NCBI GenBank assembly: GCA_030490835.1
Contig: CM059971.1
Span: forward strand, 25,041,817 to 25,105,816
Direction of reading: 5' to 3'
Length of the DNA stretch: 64,000 bases
DNA from: Annona cherimola
Taxonomy: Eukaryota > Streptophyta > Magnoliopsida > Magnoliales > Annonaceae
The notes beneath the pieces are model-generated. The model was given only the letters and a program-made list of their open reading frames with translations, had not been told where the DNA came from and searched no databases. Shown here one piece after another: positions 23,428 to 36,073 of the stretch (the first letter of the stretch is position 1; each line of letters begins with the position of its first letter). The position numbers and the translations under genes were made by a program.

Positions 23428-23905
23428 TAATTTTTTTCATTGATCTCATATCAAATGGCCTTAATGATGAGATCCAAACTGTTGATAATTTTTGTTTTGA
23501 GATTTAAACTGTCCATCTTGCTTTTCTCCTTATAATATTGCAATTACATGGGATTTTTAATCAAGATTTCCATGCTTGATTTCATTGATCTCTCTCCATG
23601 TGCATTAAATGCTTGGCTTGACTCTTGAAAGAAGACACAACCAAACTTGCTTCGTCTCTCCATGCACATTAATTTTTTCAATGATCTCATATCAAATGGT
23701 CTTAATGATGAGATCGAAACTATTGATAATTTTTGTTTTGAGACTTAAACCATCCATCTTGCTTTTCTCCTTGTAATATTGCAATACAAGGGATTTTTAA
23801 TCAAGATTTCCATGCTTGATTTAATTTCTCTCTCTCCATGTGCATGAAATGCTTGGTGGACTTTTGAAAGGGGAGAGAGATGACCAAGCATGGCTTGGTT
23901 TATGG
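23428..23905. repeat. Tandem duplication of about 242 bp
   Basis: Two direct copies start at about 23428 and 23670. Both contain GATCTCATATCAAATGG, TAATGATGAGATC, CCATCTTGCTTTTCTCCTT-like text and CAAGATTTCCATGCTTGATT. They differ by scattered substitutions and small indels. Confidence 0.8.
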
Positions 23906-24730
23906 ACTTCATATCTCATGCATGTATTCTTCTTCGGTGCATCTCATATGCATGTAACCATGCAACTGGACGTTTCTTCCTTTATCTGTTCATTTTTTTG
24001 CATTTCTTTTTACTGCATATTTTTGCATGCATTTTGGACATCATTTTTTTCAATGCATTTTTAGCAATTCATTTTTTTTTTTTTTTTTTTTTCTTTTGCA
24101 ATCTTGGCCATTGATGTAAAAATAATATAATTTATATATTTTTAAATCTATGGTTGTGTAATTAGAGTGAGGTCCACCTTTCCTCAATCACTTGCCCCCT
24201 CTCAAAATCGTGTTGAGCTTAGAAAGAATGTTTTTGAAATAGCCTGGGGTCCCACAACCTTATTTGCTCGTAATTTGAATTCTTGTGTGAAGAGCTTTCT
24301 CATTGCTGACACTTTCTGCAAAGGCAAAAGTATTTGCAGGAGATGTTCAGCTTTTGACCACCTTTGACCAAACACATCAATGATTTTGTCTTCTTTTGCA
24401 AGCTATTTTGCCAGAATTTTTTTTTTACGAGAAATTTTGCCATTATGAGGTCTTAGTTCCGCATGAGAGAGAGAGAGAACATCTGCATCTGACCTGAGTT
24501 AATAATCTTACACTGATAGAGTACCATTGAAGGTATAACTTCCTCTTCGACTGAATAAAAGATTGAGCTTATTTAATGCTCGAAGCGGTCTACTCCGTAG
24601 ACAAATTATCGATTTTTCCAAGCTTGTCTTTAGCGGGAGTCCTTGTAGTTCCGCATGAATAGATTTTTGTAAACGGGTCTGGTTCCACGGTTCCATCCTT
24701 AGTAACGGTTAGAATCCTTGACTTGCTCTC

Positions 24731-24740
24731 TTATAAATAC
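24731..24740 (+). promoter_or_regulatory. TATA box of left-arm PMD gene
   Basis: TTATAAATAC is followed about 50 bp later by a pyrimidine-rich start region. It is conserved in the right arm at 31191-31200, which supports it as the original promoter of this gene. Confidence 0.6.
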
Positions 24741-25235
24741 ATCCCCTAAGCTTCTTGCATCCGAGCCATTAGTTCTCCTCAGACTCTCCCCTCTCTATTT
24801 TCTTTGTCATCTACCGTCTATTTTTGGTTTTCTTCCAGTAACTTCTTGGTTTTCTTGGTCCTCTCATTTTTCCTTTTCTTCTTCAGCTTGTTGTGGCCTT
24901 GAGTAATTACTGCTATTTTCCAAATATTTCTTGCGAAAATAAGCGCACCATGATTAATATGACTTCTTCAAACCCCACCAGGGGCCTTGATGGCTTGGCT
25001 TTTTGGTCTTGCTGTCAGCCATGATTTTGGGAGTTTATGAGCCCCCCCCTTTTTTTTTGCTATTTAGGGTACTTTGACTAGATGCGGAAAAATGCTTTAA
25101 AACTCATGAATCATGGCTTAGGAGGCTCCAAATATGGTGTTTACTGTCAAATTATTTACTTATTTATTATTATTTTTGTTTTTTTATTTTTTCATTTTTT
25201 TTTGCAATTCTGATATCTTCCCTTCTATCATGCAG

Positions 25236-27487
25236 ATGATGACTTCAAAGTTATAAGATGCCAAATTTGATCTTTCCTCTCCTGAATTTCTAGTTCTTTC
25301 ACCCAGAGAGAGATCAGCAGTGAGAAAGCGACGTCCTTCCCTTGAGGAGCCAAAAGATAGCGCGACTCCTTTTTCCCAGGCATTTCAACTACGGTGCCCC
25401 CGGTGTTGCCTCTCCTTGAGAAGAAACGCAAGGCTCCTAATCAATATGCATGTGAGGGGTTTGCAAGGCAAAAATCCTCATCAAAGAAGAAAGAATCTGC
25501 TAAGAGGAATTTTTTGAAGGACAAAATGATGTCTAGGAAGAGACAGCATGCCCCAAAGAAAAATCCTCAAAGTGATAAGAAATATGATCTCTTTTTTGGT
25601 CGTCCTTGTGGAGGCTGCACTTCTTATTTTGGATGGTATCCTGCCTTGGCAAGTCGTGAAAACTTGCAATGTTCATAGCGTCTTTCTTACTTTAGTCCTA
25701 TGCGTTGTCACCTTATGGAAAACATTTCTGGCCGTTCCACCCGGATCTTCATGATTCCAAAGAAAATCTTCATTAAGCGTTGGACTGCCAAGAGGGTTAC
25801 ATTTTCGAGAAAGGTGTCGCCGCAACTGACCCCGCAAGACTTTTTCAGGTTGCTTTCTTCTTCCTACCAGGATACTAGGTAACCCTCATATTTCATCGTG
25901 GAGACTCCTCGATGGTTACAAAAGGAACTAGAAGACTATTCTTTTATCTGCAAGGAAGGTGCGAATGTCTATCGTGGTTATTTGGGCAACATCCCAGTCT
26001 TTGATCAATGGGGACAATATTTAGTTTCTCACTATGAGACGGTGCTTATAGCTGCCGGCATGAAGAATACGATCTTAGCCACTGGAGAGGGTTTTTGGAA
26101 AGACAACAACATTATTAATGCCTTTGTCAGCTTCTGGCCGTCGGCGACCAACTCTTTTATATTTCCATTTGGAGATATGAGCATTACTTTGTGGGACCTA
26201 AAGGGGATATGCGGTCTTCCTGCATGTGGGTCACCTTTTGATGAGTGTACCCCTCCAAACTTTACCTTTAACAAGAATCTGATATTTTTAAAGGCTGTAG
26301 ATCTTCTTGACGAGTTATATCAGACAACTAAGAAGGACAAATTCACTGCCAGAGAATGGGTAGCATTATTCTCAAGAATTTCTGACCAACAGTATCTAAT
26401 GATAATTGGCCCTCTAATATTGTTGAATTTCATGTCAAGGCACAAGGCAACCTATAGCTTCCCTTCCAGTGCCTACAGCGAGTACAGCCTGAGGTCGAGC
26501 TTGTCCTTTTTCTGTGGCTTTGGATTTCCGTAGTCATCTGTCCTTTCTCTTCGGCCTACGGTCTTGTAAAATGGTCATGTCTTCATATCGCCTGCGAGAT
26601 AGCTGAAGGCAAGTGTTTCGCCTTGGCACAAAGAGTATTGTGTGACATTTATAAGAGCTTAAATCAGATCATATATAATGAAAAAGGCCCAGGGCATGTC
26701 ATTTCCTATTTTTCAGCTCATTTTCTTCTTGGATGGCTCGGGTTCTATTTTTCAGAGATTTATGGAGTCGAAGAAGTCACCCAGTTTCTTTCTCAAGGTT
26801 TAATACTGAAGAAATTTGTCAGGCGCAACTTAGCCAGCTATAGTTTTGAGAATATAACCGAGCTTCTTATCCAGACTGGCTATTTTGAAGAGAGGTTCTT
26901 CCGTATGATTGCCCCCTCTGAGATGTCAACGAAATTCTCTTCTGAGGAGCTGACCCTTGACGAGAAGGACTTTGCATTGTCACTCCAACCGGGTCTTATA
27001 GCTTGTAGGGATAGTCCTCGTTTTGAGGTTGAACCATATTATCCTCATAGGTTTGCTCGTCAGTTTGGCTTTGATCAAGACATTCCTGCGTACCTCCATC
27101 GCATCCCAAGGTATTAAAGCGAAGTTGGCATCGGACCTCTTCATTGGCATTGCAGTATGCTCGTGTTTTGAGGGAGTTAAATTTTCTTCCGAGCTGAAAT
27201 TTCCTCCATTTGACCGTCGTGTTCGGGCAACCCAAGATTACGTACATTTGTATGACATTTGTGCGATGAAGATCGTTGAGAAAGTTACGCCTAAATCTCG
27301 CTTTTGGACTTTTAGGCCCCTTGACTTGTCCACCAACTGGGGTGAATTGGGCTTAATAATGCCTTTTAAGATCAAACGTTTCAAGGAACCAGACGTGGAG
27401 AAAACTGAAGCTCATTGTGTCCAACACATTGATTCTTTCAAAGCTTACCCCAGGATTGTCGGGTGCATCTTTCATTGCACTAACTAG
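25236..27487 (+). pseudogene. Plant mobile domain (PMD) gene, left arm, decayed
   Basis: PMD (aminotransferase-like) proteins are found both as host genes (MAIN/MAIL type) and within transposons. A start at 25236 is followed almost at once by an in-frame TAA near 25254 where the right-arm copy reads on. The recognisable core lies at 25898-26533: YETVLIAAGM, SFWPSATNSFIFPFGDMSIT and WDLKGICGLPACGSPFDE match the PMD signature. Further blocks at 26623-27117 and 27023-27487 are in other frames. I count at least four breaks. The right-arm copy is similarly damaged at other positions. Whether the ancestor was a host gene or transposon cargo cannot be decided here. Confidence 0.75.
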
Positions 27488-27630
27488 GTTGCAGAAGAAA
27501 AAGAGTATATCCGCCGCAATACCGAACCCGCTAAGAACTCTCTAGGAGTTAGCTGCTGAAAAGGCAGCTTCTCAAAAAGACCAGAAGCCCATGGAGATCT
27601 GGAGTATGTCTCTTTCTTCTTGTCCTACTT

Positions 27631-28384
27631 CTTGGTGAATACAAGGAGCCTCCGAATAGATTTCCCCTCTCGAACCAGATCCTGCAAAATAAGTGATTGA
27701 GATAGGAAATATTAGAAGGAATAGGCATAATCGACCAAGTGATGTAATATACCTATGTTTCTATCATCAAAATGAGAAGCCGCCTTCACGGGAGTATCTT
27801 GGGCTGTAGAAGGTGGAGATTGACATGCCTCGGGAGTCCGGACCCCCAGAAAAATCTTCATGAAATTGTTATCAGAAAATACAGGCCCGCTATCATAAGA
27901 CCTCATGGGTTGGTCCACTTGAACCATATTTAGATCTAGCAGGGAGTTTTCTGCACCTCTGCACACACTCCTTTGCTCACTTCATGGTCATTGGAAAAAT
28001 GTGTAGCAACATTCGGCTCTACTACAATCTCTCCTTCCTCAGAAGGCTCAAGCGGCTTGGAAATGGAATACGACATTTTATTACTCTCCTGTTACATCAA
28101 TTTTAGAATGTTTCCCAATTTCTCCTTGCTCTGAGGAATCTTTCCCATAGGAAGGATTAGAAAGTCCAGCAATTGAAGACAAATTCCTCATTCTACGAAT
28201 TTTTCGCTTCTTGCCACGAAGTGTCATGCATTGTTAATGACTCTGTAGCCTTTGAGTTGGTAGGCTAATTAAGAAACCAAAAGCGACTGATTAGCTTTGG
28301 TAGATATACAACTTTGGGAAGCTTGACGCCATATTCTTAAGAAAAAGGAGGGGGATAGATATGGATAAAAACATATATAAAAAT
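27631..28384 (-). other. Inverted-repeat spacer: unpaired 3' end of the right-arm PMD gene
   Basis: This 0.75-kb loop has no partner in the left arm. Minus-strand frames here (EYGVKLPKVVYLPK near 28300, and GVRTPEACQSPPST within 27712-27966) continue the right-arm PMD gene, so the left arm looks like a copy truncated at its 3' end. Several stops are present. Confidence 0.5.
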
Positions 28385-30733
28385 GAGTAGGATAAGAAGA
28401 AAGAGACAAACTCCAGATCTCCATGGGCTTCTGGTCTTTTTGAGAACCACTTTTTCAGCAACTAACTCCCAGAGAGTCTTCTTAGCAGGTTCGATATTGC
28501 GGCAGATGTAATCTTTTCCTTCTACAACCCAGTCAGTGCAATGAAAGCTGCACCCGACAATCCCAGGGTAAGCTTTGAAGGAATCAATGTGTTGAACACA
28601 GTGAGCTTCAGTTTCATCCACGTTTGGTTCCTTGAAACATCTAATCTCAAAAGACATTATTAAACCCAATTCATCCCAGTTGGTGGACAAGTCAAGGGGC
28701 CTAAAAGCCCAAAAGCGAGATTTAGGCGTAACTTGCTCAAAGACCTTCACCGCACAAATGTCGTACAAATGTACATAATCTTGGGTTACCCGAACACGAT
28801 GGTCATATGAAGGAAATTTCAATGAAGAGGTCCGATGCCAACTTCTCTTTAATACCTTGGGATGCAATGGAGGTACGCAGGAACGTCCTGATCAAAGCTA
28901 AACTGACGAACAAACCTATGAGGATGATATGGTTCAACCTCAAAACGAAGACCATCCCTACAAGCTAGAAGACCCGGTTGGAGCGACAATGCAAAGTCCT
29001 TCTCGTTAAGGGTCCGCTCCTTAGAAGAGAATTTCGTTGACCACTCAGAGGGGGCAACCATACAGAAGAACCTCTCTTCAAAATAGTCAGTCTGGAAAAG
29101 AAGCTCGGTCATATCCTCAAAACTATAGTTGGCTAAGTTGCGCATGATAAATTTTTTTAGTATTAAACCTTGAGAAGGAAATTGGGTGACTTCCTCTACT
29201 CCATAAACTTCTGAAAAATAGAACCCGAGCCATCCAAGAAGAAAATGAATTGAAAAATAGAAAATGACACGCCCTGGGTCTTTCTCGTTGTATACAATCT
29301 GATTCAAGCCCTTATAAATGTCACACAATACTCTTTGTGCCAAGGTGAAGTGCTTTTCTTGAGCCATCTCGCAATCGATATGAAAACACGATCATTTTAC
29401 AAGACCATAGGCCGAAGAAGAAAGACAGATGACTACGGAAATCCAAAGTCACAGAAAAAGGACAAACTCGACCTCAGGTTGTACTCGCTATAAGCGCTCG
29501 AGGGGAAGCCATAGGTACCTTGTGCCCTGGCATGAAATTCAGGAATATTAAAGGGTCAATTATCATTAGATACTCGTTGGTCAGAAATTCTTGAGAATAA
29601 TGCTACCCATTCTCTGGCAGTGAATATGTCATTGGTCATCTGATATAACTCGTCAAGAAAATCTACAGCCTTTAAAGCTATCGGAATCTTGTTAAAGGCA
29701 GAGTTTGGAGGGGTACACTCATCAAAAGACGGACCACATGTAGGAAGACCGCATATCCCATTCGGGTCCCACAAAGTAAGCCCCTCTCTCCAAATGGAAA
29801 CATAAAAGAGTTGGTCGCCGACGGCCAGAAGCTGATAAAGGCATTAATAATGTTGTTGTCTTTCTGAAAATCCTCTCCAGTGGCTAAGATCGCATCCTTC
29901 ACGCCGGCAGCTATAAGCACTGTCTCATTATGAGAAACCAAATATTGTCCCCATTGATCAAAGCCTGAGATGTTGTCCAAACAACCACGGTAGACATTCG
30001 CACCTTCCTTGCAGATAAAAGAATAGTCTTCTAGTTCCTTTTGTAATAATTGAGGAGTCTCCACGATGAAATCATGAGGGTTACCTAGTATTCTGGTAGA
30101 AAGAAGAAAGCAACCTGAAAAAGTCTTGCAGGGGTCAGTTGCGGCAACACCTTTCTCGAATATGTAACCCTCTTGGCAGTCCAAGCGCTTAGTGAAGATT
30201 TTCTCTGAAATCATGAAGATCCGGCTGGAACGGCCAAAAATGTCTTCCATAAGGTGACAACGCATAGGGCTAAAGTGAGAAAGCCCCTGTGAACATTGCA
30301 AGTTTTCACGACTTGCCAAGGCAAGATACCATCCAAAATAAGAAGTACAGCCTCCACAAGGATGACAAAAAAAAATCATATTTCTTATCACTTTGAGGAT
30401 TTTTCTTTGGGGCACGCTGCCTCTTCCTAGACATCATTTTGTCTTTCAAAAAATTCCTCTTAGCAGATTCTTTCTTCTTTGATGAAGATTTTTACCTTCT
30501 AAACCCCTCACGTGCATATTGATCAGGAGCCTTGCATTTTTTCGCAAGAAAAACAACATTAGGGGCACCGTAGTTGAGACTGCCTGAGAAAAAAGAGTCG
30601 CATTATCTTTTGGCTCGTCAAGAGAAGGACGCCGCTTTCTCACTGCTGATCTCTCTCTGGGTGAAAGGACTGAAAATTCAGGAGAAGAAAGATCAGATTT
30701 GGCCTCTTGTAACTTTGAAGTCATCCTCTGCAT
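27712..30733 (-). pseudogene. Plant mobile domain (PMD) gene, right arm, decayed
   Basis: This is the inverted partner of the gene at 25236-27487. A start at 30733 gives MQRMTSKLQ, with no early stop at the point where the left copy has one. The PMD core lies in frames at 29678-30415 and 29556-29774: SHNETVLIAAGVKDAI, SFWPSATNSFMFPFG, then GICGLPTCGPSFDECTPP after a frameshift. Two well-kept blocks follow at 28849-29367 and 28337-28867, split by another frameshift near 28855. The 3' part runs through the spacer to about 27712. Because it is longer at the 3' side it is the likelier parent of the pair. Confidence 0.75.
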
Positions 30734-31190
30734 GATAAAAGAGAAGATATCGGAATTGCAAAATAAATAAATAAATAAATAATTTGACAATAAACACCAT
30801 ATTTGAAGCCCTTTAAGCCATGATTCATGAGTTTTAAAGCATTTTTCTTCATCTAGTCAAAGTACCATAAACAGAAAAAGAGAGAGGCTCATAAACTCTC
30901 AAAATCATGGCCGAAAGCAGACCAAAAAGCCAAGCCATCAAGGCCCCCATGTGGGGTTTGAAGAAGTCATATTAAGCATGGTGCACTTACTTTTGCAAGA
31001 AATATTTGGAAAATGGGCAGTAATTACTCAAGGTCACAACAAGTTGAAGAAGAAAAGGAAAAATGAGAGGACCAAGAAAACCAAGAAGTTCCTGGAAGAA
31101 AACTAAAAACAGATGGTCGCTGACGAAGAAAATAGAGGGGGGAGAGTCTGAGGAGAACTGATGGCTCGGACGCAAGAAGCTTAGGGAATG

Positions 31191-31200
31191 TATTTATAAG
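31191..31200 (-). promoter_or_regulatory. TATA box of right-arm PMD gene
   Basis: The minus strand reads CTTATAAATA. It is the inverted partner of the site at 24731-24740. Confidence 0.6.
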
Positions 31201-31404
31201 AAAGCAAGTCAAGGATTCTAACCGTTACTAAGGATGGAACCACGGAACCAGACCCATCTACAAAAATCTCTTTGTGCGGAACTACAAGGACTCCCGTTAA
31301 AGACAAGCTTGGAAAAATCGATAGCTTGTCAACGGAATAGACCGCTTAGAGCATTAAATAAGCTGAATCTTTTGTTCAACTGAAGAGGAAGTTGTACCTT
31401 CAAT

Positions 31405-32340
31405 TAGGGGTGCAACTTGGGCCGGGTTCAGCCCGAACCCGGCCCGCCGAACTCGAAAAAATACAGTATTGAAACCTATGCTTTTGAACCCGAACCCGAA
31501 TTCAAATAGGGCTCGCTTTCAGATTCAGGCAAGCCCAAACCCTGTAAACCTGAACCCGAATTTGCATTTATATAAAATATCTAATTTATATTATAATAAT
31601 AATATATTATAATAATAACATATTATAATAATAACATATTACTCATGGATGGATGATGGACAACAGGAGTACGGCATGGCAGGCATGGACAGCTCATCGC
31701 CGAGACAATCTAACATCTTAAGTGATTTCAACAAAATATCTATTCCCAATTTACATTACGATATAGGTCCAACAGTTTTTTTAAAAAAAATTACTCTTCA
31801 CGCCTTTTCTACTGAAGCCTTTTGACCAACGAAATCCCGTGATACTAAATATTAAATTTTTTTGAGATCTTTTTTTCCAACAGGAAAATTTATGAGAACT
31901 TTAAAATTATAGTTGTAAAATAAGCTTAAAACAATAGATGAGTAAAAAAATACAATTAATGATTAATAATACAATTTTATTGACAACGTTTACACATAAT
32001 CCATATTCTACTTGATACAAAGAGAATGCTCAAAACAAGTTTCTTTCTTTCTACTCTTAAGCGGTATTTGAATTTTTCTTAATTTCATACAATAAATTAT
32101 TTTTTAAACTTTTTTATATAATAGATTTGTGATAAAAAATTATATATAAGATGAGTAACAAAGACATATTAATAGAAGATGTCAACCCGAAACTCAACCC
32201 GAGCCCGAATTTCAAAAATAGGGTTAGGGTTGAGGTTTACAAATAGGGTTAGGGTTAGAGTTAGGGTTGAAGTTTTACAAATAGGGTTAGGGTTAGGGTT
32301 GAGGTGAACCCGAGTTTCATGAGCCCGAGTTGCACCCCTA
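31405..32340. mobile_element. Non-autonomous hAT element
   Basis: The element has 13-bp perfect terminal inverted repeats (TAGGGGTGCAACT) and an 8-bp target duplication CCTTCAAT at 31397-31404 and 32341-32348. The left inverted-repeat arm keeps the empty site (near 24530), which proves the insertion. The ends are rich in GAACCCGA/TTCGGGTT-like phrases. No transposase frame is present. An AT-rich TAATAA array lies at about 31580-31640. Confidence 0.92.
32215..32312. repeat. TTAGGG-like array inside the hAT element
   Basis: Several runs of GGGTTAGGGTTAGGGTT separated by GAGGTTTACAAATA-type spacers make up the right subterminal region of the hAT. It is not a telomere: the array is short, interrupted, and inside the element ends. 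Confidence 0.75.
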
Positions 32341-32439
32341 CCTTCAATGGTACTCTGTCAATGTCAGATTATTAACTCAGGCCAGATGCAAATGTTCTCT
32401 CTCTCTCATGCGGAACTAAGACCTCGTGATGGCAAAACT

Positions 32440-32846
32440 GGAGCCCAATCCAGTGCACCCGGGTGCATTCAGCCTCAATGCACCCGGGTGCACTGCACCT
32501 ATTTTTTTTAATTTTTTTAAAAAATTTTTTATACAATGGTTAATCTAGGTTTATTTAACATATGTATCAATTTTTACTATTTTTGGAGACTTTTAGATAT
32601 TTTTTTTTATTTTTAAAAATCAGTGGCATTTTCGGTAATTTAAAATTACGAAAAATGCCACTGATTTTAAAAAATCTAAAAAAAATATCTAAAAATCTCC
32701 AAAAATAGTAAAAATTGATACATATGTTAAATAAATATATATTAACAGCTTCATGAAAAACTTTTCAAAAAAAAATAAAAAAAATAGGTGCAGTGCACCC
32801 AGGTGCATTGAGGCTGAATGCACCCGGGTGCACTAGATTGGGCTCC
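32440..32846. mobile_element. Palindromic Mutator-type MITE, family A copy 1
   Basis: The element is 407 bp and almost entirely self-complementary, with ends GGAGCCCAATC. It is flanked by GGCAAAACT (32431-32439) and GTCAAAACT (32847-32855), a 9-bp duplication with one mismatch. The left inverted-repeat arm has the empty site. Subterminal parts contain GTGCACCCGGGTGCA. A diverged copy lies at 50767-51132. Confidence 0.85.
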
Positions 32847-33247
32847 GTCAAAACTTCTCATAAAAAAAAGAGATGCTAGCAAAATAGCTTGCAAAAGAAG
32901 ACAAAATCATTGACGTGTTTAGTCAAAGGTGGTCAAAAGCTGCACATCTCCTGCAAGTACTTTTGCCTTTGCAGCAAGTGTTAGCAATGAGAAAGCTCTT
33001 CTCACAAGAATTCAAATCACGAGCAAATAAGGTCGTGGGACCCCAGGCTATTTCAAAAACATGCTTCCCAAGCTCAGCACGATTTTAGAAGGGGGCAAGT
33101 GATTGGGAAAGGTGGACCCCACTCTAATTACACAACCATAGATTTTAAAATATATAAATTATATTATTTTTACATCAATGGCCAAGATTGCAAAAGACAA
33201 AAAGAAAAAGAAAAAAATGAATTGCTGAAAATGCATTAAAAAATGAC

Positions 33248-36073
33248 GTACTTATCCTCGTTCGGACCCCAAAATAGTTGAAATATTTTTTTACCTATTC
33301 CTTTGCCCAAACAATTTTTTCAAAGATGTTGGTATCATTGTTCTACATTTACATAGAATAATGTTTGTGGAACTTCCAGAAAGCGAATGGTTGTGCATGA
33401 GATTGGCTCTTCCTTCGTGATTGATTTACACAATTTATAGAACAAATTGTGTTACACTGCTTCCAATACTAAGAATTTGAATAATATTGTTTGAAGAAAT
33501 TATCAATGATATTGACTCTTTTTCCAATCATAATATGTTGATGTGATAGGCTGCTGTTCTTCTAAATTGTTTATACTTCGATACACAAAAACAACTTCAG
33601 AGGATATTTTATTAATGCAATGCAAATATCCATCACAATCGGATACCATTCACAAAGTTGTTTTAATATATTATTTCATTGCACCATGAGCAATATAGGT
33701 AGTGCGCAGTACTACCCTCCTGATACCATATATTAGGAGCAAAACATGATTATAAAATCTTATAAACTTTTTATAGTTCTCTTTTCATGAGAGAGATATT
33801 TTAATAAGTCCTCATATCACTTGTTTTATGATATAGGCCAAATTTTCAGATTGAAGAATCATGAATTTTATGGATACAAAATACAGATTACAAGTGTTGC
33901 TTTTATGCCAATTATTGCAAATACATTAGCCACCTGATCACATGCACTACAGCAAATACCCAAGACATTTCTATTCATAATTGGAATTATCAGATTTAGT
34001 CTCAATGTAGCATGTATATAGTATCTTACATATTGATTTATTCACAATAGTTTGCATCGAATTTGAGAAAAAATGTATGCATATTGATATATGTCAAATG
34101 TCCAAGCAATGTACCTCAGATAAAATCAACATCAACCAACTCCACATAAATAAAAGTGTTCGTTTAATCATTCCACACAAGCTAATATACTACGTAGCAA
34201 ATATACAGACATGCATACAAATTGTGGCAAAAGATATAGGAACAAAAAATCATTCCCTATATTCAACAAATAGTTTTATGTTTAGCGATTTTGATCCCTA
34301 TACAAATAATTCATGTGAAGGCACAATGAAGGTGAAGCTATTTTTATATGATATGATACTTCATTGAATAATTTGGGACTTTATGAAATAATAAATTCAG
34401 GTTAGTTATCCCCAATCTTACTTGATTATATATTAGGGATCCAAGCCCATTATAATCAAAATTGCAAAACAGAATCACATACTGCATATGAGATTCTTAA
34501 TTCTGTAAGTTATTATTCTAGTTGTCAATGTAGGGGTCAACTCAATCACAAGTTACATCTACACAACAAAATTTTGTTGTATGTCACAGTCACCGCACTC
34601 AGAATCGAGAAAATTTATTTAGCATGTGAAATGATGTACTCACAGATTAGCCTGTAGTGGTAGATCATTGATGAGAATTGATCATATAAGGCAAAGCCTT
34701 TGGGATGCCCAATGCTCACAAATAGGCCTGTCATTGTAGAAACCTATGACAACAAGATAATATTATTATAGTATATACATCATCGAACTCTTGGCCATAT
34801 GAGTCGAAAGCAAATATTAATTGCAAGACCTAAACGGCCAAGGCACAAGATAGGCATAAAATCTAGTATCATCGATCTCATTATCCATGGATAAGCATAA
34901 CAGCCAGGGGGCGAAGAACTTGTCTCGTCCAGAATTAGACAACCTTAGCGAGTCCATATAGTATATGTGTCGTCATCTCATGTCTATCGCGTAGGCCGTC
35001 CAATGGTCTTCAAGACATATTGGAATGATGACCTATGGAAGCAATAAAAGTAAATGTGTAAATTATGTGATACAACAAAGATGAGAGGAGCACAAATGTA
35101 ATTCCCAAGAGATGTTATTCATCGATAAACAAACTTAGGTGGTTGTTGGCAGATGTAATGTGTTTACTTAATCATTCAATATACTTATGGGGACATTATC
35201 ATCTCGAAGCATGTAACTCTATCAATCAACAACATTATCATGCATGAAATAAACATAAAATGAGAGAATTCTCAAACAAATAAAAAAACATAAATTATTA
35301 AACAACTCCATAGACTCCCGTGACGTACCGCAAATCTTGAATCCAAGTAGTATTGTAGAGGTGGACTAGCTCTTTTCTCCACTTGTTGTCGCATAAGTAG
35401 ACTTGTGTCACATGAAAAACCTTAGATTGAGATGCACAAGCTAAGGTGACCAATGAATTAGTTTGATGGCATAACGTAAAAAATGCCGATGATCTAACAC
35501 ATGCAAATAAATATTCGAAAATATGAAAAATAACTTACATAAGTCAACAATTTCTGGAATGGTGCAACGCTGTGGAAGATGCGCCCATGGGAAACACATA
35601 TTCACTGCCGACAAAAATTGTATAAGTTAGAAGACTACGAAACCTCAAAGTATATTAGCTAATCCAATACAAAGTTTTACATAAGAAGCGCATAAGGGAA
35701 AACCTCCCTTAATCGTCCGAGTTGATTGCAAAGTTGATAAGTCTATTCTCTACATCGGTCGGATTTCATATCCATGGTGTCATGCAAACTTGGCCTTTGA
35801 CGATCAACTGCAAATAGAAAAATAGGAACCAATAAGATACAAATACCTGTGCACTTAGGACAATAATATTAAATAGTTGATTTCCTCATAATTGAATCAA
35901 ACATAAGAAATGCACCACTATATTGTAAATTTTAAAATACAGAAGGCTAACATATATGATTCTAATGTGATATCCATGGTGCAAGAGTACGAACGGTGAG
36001 ACAACCTCAATCTTTGTGTGTGTGTGATCTTCTGCAACACGTGCTCCCTTATGTCTACCAACCGAGGTGTATA
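33248..36073. other. Unassigned stretch
   Basis: No gene is recognised. Minus-strand fragments (TPWI...NPTDVENRLINFAINSDD near 35730 and SVGRHKGARVAED near 36020) may be the remains of the gene seen at 37768-39720 on the other side of the solo LTR, but no conserved motif confirms this. The remainder is AT-rich and featureless. Confidence 0.3.

Larger units (their letters stand above)
24040..27630. repeat. Left arm of a 9.2-kb inverted repeat
   Basis: This 3.6-kb segment reappears in inverted orientation at 28385-33247. The outer ends match near 24040 and 33247 (a TCATTTTTT...AATGCATTTTTAGCAATTC phrase against its complement). The inner ends match near 27630 and 28385. Comparing the two encoded proteins over a 164-residue block gives about 82% identity by my count, so the arms are old. 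Each arm carries a PMD pseudogene pointing inward. Confidence 0.9.
28385..33247. repeat. Right arm of the 9.2-kb inverted repeat
   Basis: This is the inverted counterpart of 24040-27630. It is longer because a 936-bp hAT element (31405-32340) and a 407-bp palindromic MITE (32440-32846) inserted into it, with their target duplications; without them the arm is about 3.5 kb. The intact sites are visible in the left arm, which confirms both boundaries. Confidence 0.9.

Noticed and set aside
24063..24094. Long T-run as a poly(A) tail of an inserted cDNA
   Set aside because: The same position in the right inverted-repeat arm is a mixed A/G tract, so the run is slippage within the repeat arm.
32215..32312. 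Telomeric or interstitial telomere repeat
   Set aside because: The TTAGGG-like array is short, interrupted and lies within the ends of a hAT element with clear target duplications.
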